Source: Magallana angulata (taxonomy: Eukaryota > Mollusca > Bivalvia > Ostreida > Ostreidae). Taken from it: 64,000 bases of DNA. The stretch is taken from positions 31,807,801-31,871,800 of the forward strand of contig NC_069111.1 in NCBI RefSeq assembly GCF_025612915.1, written 5' to 3'. The notes under the pieces were generated by a model. It saw only the letters and a list, made by a program, of their open reading frames with translations, was not told where the DNA came from and made no database searches. The position numbers and the translations under genes are program-made. Below are positions 60,597-64,000 of this stretch, one piece after another (positions within the stretch are counted from its first letter, which is position 1; each line of letters opens with the position of its first letter).

Positions 60597-61292
60597 ATGG
60601 ACGAATCACAAATTCTGAGATTAAATGTAGGTGGTTACATTTACACAACCACAAGATCCACTCTTGTCAAATATCCAGACTCCATGTTGGGAGTGATGTT
60701 CAAAGGCGATATTCCATCCAAGACAGACCAGGATGGAAATTTCTTTATAGACCGTGATGGACAAATGTTCAGATACATACTTAATTTCTGTAGATCTGGA
60801 AAACTATGTCTGCCACAAAATTTTTTAGAGTTTGATTTACTTGAAAATGAAGCAGATTTCTTTCAAATTCAGCCTTTAATTTCAAGCATTGCAACAGCTA
60901 GACAGCATGAAAATAAAGAGAATTTGGAAGTTCATTATGTGGAAATTGTAGAAGTAAGAACTGGTACTACAGCAACTATGCCTTCAAAGAATTCTAGAGT
61001 TAAGACAATTTTGCTCGGAAGAAAAGAAGATTTACTTGCATTGCCTTCGAATATCATAGGTGAAGAGGCAGCAGAACGTTTGGAGTGTAAAAACGGATCA
61101 AATTATGTGGAACTAGAAATCTATGGAAGTAACATGAGAATTCAGCTAGCTGACTTTTTAAGTAACAATGGCTGGATCAATGAAAATTCTGACTTATCAT
61201 CCTCATCTTGTTTACCAAAGGGATCAAATATTCTATGTATCGAACAAAGTTACAGAGACAGATGGAAGATATACAGACATATATGTAGATAG
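60597..61292 (+). CDS. KCTD family BTB/T1-domain protein (KCTD6/21 type)
   Basis: A single coding exon of 231 residues. An acceptor (TTTTCCTTATAG) ends at 60586, ten bases before the ATG, so at least one leader exon lies upstream. Residues about 6-100 are a BTB/T1 domain with family landmarks LNVGG, YPDSMLG, FKGD, FIDRDG, FRYILNF and LENEADFFQI. This most resembles KCTD6/KCTD21/KCTD11. Those proteins assemble as oligomers and act as substrate adaptors for cullin-3 ubiquitin ligases. The C-terminal half is divergent. The last residues (RDRWKIYRHICR) occupy the position of the family tail. A polyA signal lies at 61584-61589. No frameshifts are seen. Confidence 0.92.
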   Translation: MDESQILRLNVGGYIYTTTRSTLVKYPDSMLGVMFKGDIPSKTDQDGNFFIDRDGQMFRYILNFCRSGKLCLPQNFLEFDLLENEADFFQIQPLISSIATARQHENKENLEVHYVEIVEVRTGTTATMPSKNSRVKTILLGRKEDLLALPSNIIGEEAAERLECKNGSNYVELEIYGSNMRIQLADFLSNNGWINENSDLSSSSCLPKGSNILCIEQSYRDRWKIYRHICR

Positions 61293-61599
61293 ATTTTGTT
61301 CACAGACTTTGCTACAGTTCTTACAGAATTACATGTGTCACCTTTTATATATCTGTATTTTAATATTGTACATTTTGATTAACGGTAACAGGATTTCAAA
61401 AATTGATTTAAAGAAATATAAGAAGAAATGGAAGATAAAATTCAAAGTATTCTATAATAGTAATGCAAATTCTTTCATGCCATTTTTTAAACCTGTTTTA
61501 CACTGTACTACATGTACATTTTCTGACGAATCTCATTGTTTATTCATTTTAAGACATAGGTGCTTTGTGAATAATTGTTAATTAATAAATTGTTAATCA

Positions 61600-63770
61600 A
61601 TAAATTGTTAATTATAAACATTCTCAAAACCTCAGAAGGTGTTGTATGCTCCTGCAATACAATGGAAAAGAAATAATTGTAAGCTGAAATTTGGTTCTAT
61701 TGAAATGCCCTCAAAGCATTGAATGATAAATATATCTGCTTTGAAACACTAATATCTTTTATTTCTATGTAGATCCTCAATTAAGGGAACCATATAAAAC
61801 TGTTTACGATTAATATTTTGAGAGATCGATGTCGGGGTTTCTTCTCTAGTGTAACAGACAAGTAGCAAGCCATTGGAGGGTGGGTGGGGGTGGTGTTTCT
61901 AATTCTGTTGGTTTTTTTTGTTTTTTTAAGGCAAATTAAACATTTTCTAAAATTTACATACATGTATTATATAAAAATATTTTTCTAAGCAAACTGTCCC
62001 TTCCAGATTTATGCATATAACAAAGTCTACCTCCTCCATTTTGTATCTGAACATATATTTTATTGTATATATATAATTACTTTTTATTCAAAAGGTTTGT
62101 ATACAAGTTCTTTAAACTTACGTGATTTTCCACTTTTAAGTCTAGTTAAGATATGTTGACCTTGAACCACTTGTTATATCATTTAACTGACTTTAGAAAT
62201 TATTCAATCTACTTAGACATTCTGTTATCTTGAGCGATAACTTTCAAACAATTTTTTATTTCTCAAATTACTGTAGTATTCAGGCATGCAGATCCAAACA
62301 TATGGCGGAGTTTTCATCAAGTGATTCAAAATTAAGTTAGATAAATAATTTAATATTTAAAAATTTGAGTCTATTTTCTAATACTACCAGTTACATGGTG
62401 AAAAATAATTTCAAAAAGCTCACAAAATGATAAAGAACAATACTATCCCCTAAACTAAAAAGCAATCAGTTGATCCGATAGTCGTTCTGACGTATGTGTT
62501 CGAAAATATAATTAAATGGTTTATAAACAGTCAATCTTGTTTTTTTTTAAATAAATGTTTTTATTATCATTTACATGCAATTAAAATCCCTTTCTTTAAT
62601 TGTGTCTTTTTACGGTTTAGAGAGATATGAAATTCAAAATAGATTTCAGAAAAAATAAAATAATTTCTTTTTAAATATAATTAAAGAAAGAGAAAGTCTT
62701 TGCATCAAAACACAACAAGATGATGAAATGTGTATATATGATCGGGATCGAGATGCAGAAAACGTTTTAGCAGAGGAATATAATTTCTGTAAAATATGAT
62801 AAATATTATGTAAAAACCATTAATATTGACATATATAGAAAAGGTATCTAAGAAAGTTTGATACAGATATTCATTTTAACTCTCTATGCATATTAAAATG
62901 TTGTATATTATATCGTAATTTTAAGAATCGTTACTCATGGAGGAAACGTACGCGTACAAACTCAGGGGCTCGTCACGAAGTTTTTTCAACCTTTTATATC
63001 TACCACCTCTATACAAGTTGTATTTTATTGCATAGAGATGGTAGATATAAAAGGTTGGAAAAAACTTCGTGACGAGCCCCTGTGGTACAAAATGAAAAAT
63101 TTCCTCACAGATTTATTGATCAAGAAGGTTTTATTTTTACCATTAATTTTTTTTAACCAAATTTTGTATTATTCATAGGTTAATCTCTTAAAAAAAAGGC
63201 GACATATGGCTATGTCAATGCACTAATCTTATACATATTATAATGTTTTTTTTTTACATAATTGATAGTGATATAAACACTAAAGTTGAAAATTAGATGA
63301 TAAACATATTGGTGATAAAGATATATTGAACTGATTACATTTTTCTCTGTTGGTTAGTAAAGTGAATTTTTGTTGAAGTTTGGCCTTTATTTTTTATATT
63401 ACCTGTTCTTCATTTTTTTATGAATACAACCTTTATTACTTTTCTTTTACTGGTAATTATTACAAGCTTCAATTTCAAAGGATTAGATATTTCATAACTT
63501 ACATGTAAAGAAATGTTGTGAGTTTCATGTGACACAAAGTGCAGGTTAATGAAGTTCTTGGATTTTGAACAAAAGTGATTTTCAGTGTCTTTGATTTATT
63601 GGAAACTATTCACTGGTATTCAATGCGTTAGTAGAATGGGTGGCTGCAGGAGTAATATATCGTAACATTTAAATATTAGTAGATTTTTAGGAATGAAACT
63701 AATTTCATACCTAAGAAATTTCTTCATTATTGCCACCTCATCTGAATTGCTATACATCTCTCTCTTTCTG
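61600..63770. other. gene-free DNA
   Basis: AT-rich sequence with no recognisable exon until 63775. It contains the 124-bp foldback element at 62961-63084. Confidence 0.5.
62961..63084. mobile_element. 124-bp foldback element with 7-bp flank duplication
   Basis: Arms of about 55 bp start CTCAGGGGCTCGTCACGAAG, with a near-perfect complement ending CGAGCCCCTGTG. The flanks GTACAAA at 62954-62960 and 63085-63091 are identical. CAGGGG ends recall hAT elements, but hAT duplications are 8 bp, so the family is open. Confidence 0.8.
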
Positions 63771-63774
63771 ACAG

Positions 63775-63955
63775 ATGGAAACATCAATGCAACCTGTGAA
63801 GGAATACTTCACGGTATCGGTGGATGTTGCAAGAGGAGTGACTTTTGTCAGTGGAACAACTTTTGGCAAACAGTTTCTTCTTGAGAACCTCAGTAGAATG
63901 GCCAAAACAAACATTTTTTCTGCCTTCCTTGCATTTTGCCGAGAGAAAATGATAG
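63775..63955 (+). CDS. candidate exon of an unrecognised gene
   Basis: TTTCTGACAG|ATGGAAACATC gives a good acceptor, and AAAATGATAG|GTACTT a donor at 63956. The exon encodes METSMQPVKEYFTVSVDVAR and onward to FLAFCREKMI, ending in phase 1. The ATG may be internal. Nothing upstream in the window joins convincingly. I do not recognise the family. The gene continues to the right. Confidence 0.5.
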
Positions 63956-64000
63956 GTACTTGTATTTGAAAATTTTATAGGGATGAAATCATAATTGAAA

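Noticed and set aside
61168-61581. 137-codon ORF overlapping the KCTD 3' end
   Set aside because: Out-of-frame shadow of the KCTD exon running into its 3' UTR.

Overview
The window is AT-rich eukaryotic DNA with GT-AG spliced genes, metazoan protein families (LIN-7, PPP1R15, a KCTD protein, a 2-oxoglutarate prolyl-hydroxylase-like protein), many short foldback or MITE-type transposons, poly(C)/poly(G) tracts and frequent TACATGTA-type words. This fits a lophotrochozoan, most likely a bivalve mollusc. The species cannot be fixed from the sequence alone.

Layout. 1-3.9 kb: the 3' five exons of a four-helix membrane protein with a cytosolic EF-hand tail. 3.9-19 kb: gene-poor DNA holding four intact tRNA-Gly(UCC) genes, three of them in roughly 3 kb diverged direct repeats, plus TTAA-flanked MITEs carrying tRNA-like modules. 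19-42.8 kb: a tandem segmental duplication with an ancestral unit of about 7.86 kb. Its breakpoints lie inside two genes. Unit A is about 19909-30354 and unit B about 30355-38780. One complete prolyl-hydroxylase-like gene (exons 1-3 unique, 4-6 in unit A) and one complete lin-7 gene (exons 1-2 in unit B, 3-6 unique) survive. Between them lie a spare set of hydroxylase exons 4-6, a spare set of lin-7 exons 1-2, and two nearly identical minus-strand SAM-domain genes. Comparing the units gives empty sites that date several transposon insertions.

42.8-48.6 kb: a PPP1R15 (GADD34/CReP) homologue, the regulatory subunit that takes PP1 to phosphorylated eIF2alpha. It has a leader full of short ORFs and an unusual two-frame start. 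48.6-60.5 kb: repeat-rich, with a GC-rich terminal-inverted-repeat element, poly(C) repeats, a possible spliced non-coding transcript, a short minisatellite and a Mutator-like element with an 11-bp target duplication. 60.5-61.6 kb: a KCTD gene of the KCTD6/21 type. The last 200 bases hold an exon of an unrecognised gene.

The genes do not form a pathway. The most notable points are: six substitutions, all synonymous, between the two sets of hydroxylase exons; the overlapping frames at the PPP1R15 start; several unrelated foldback families that share 9-bp target duplications; TIR elements with internal tRNA-like promoter boxes; and a young terminal-direct-repeat element inside the spare lin-7 first exon. 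All identities were judged by eye.
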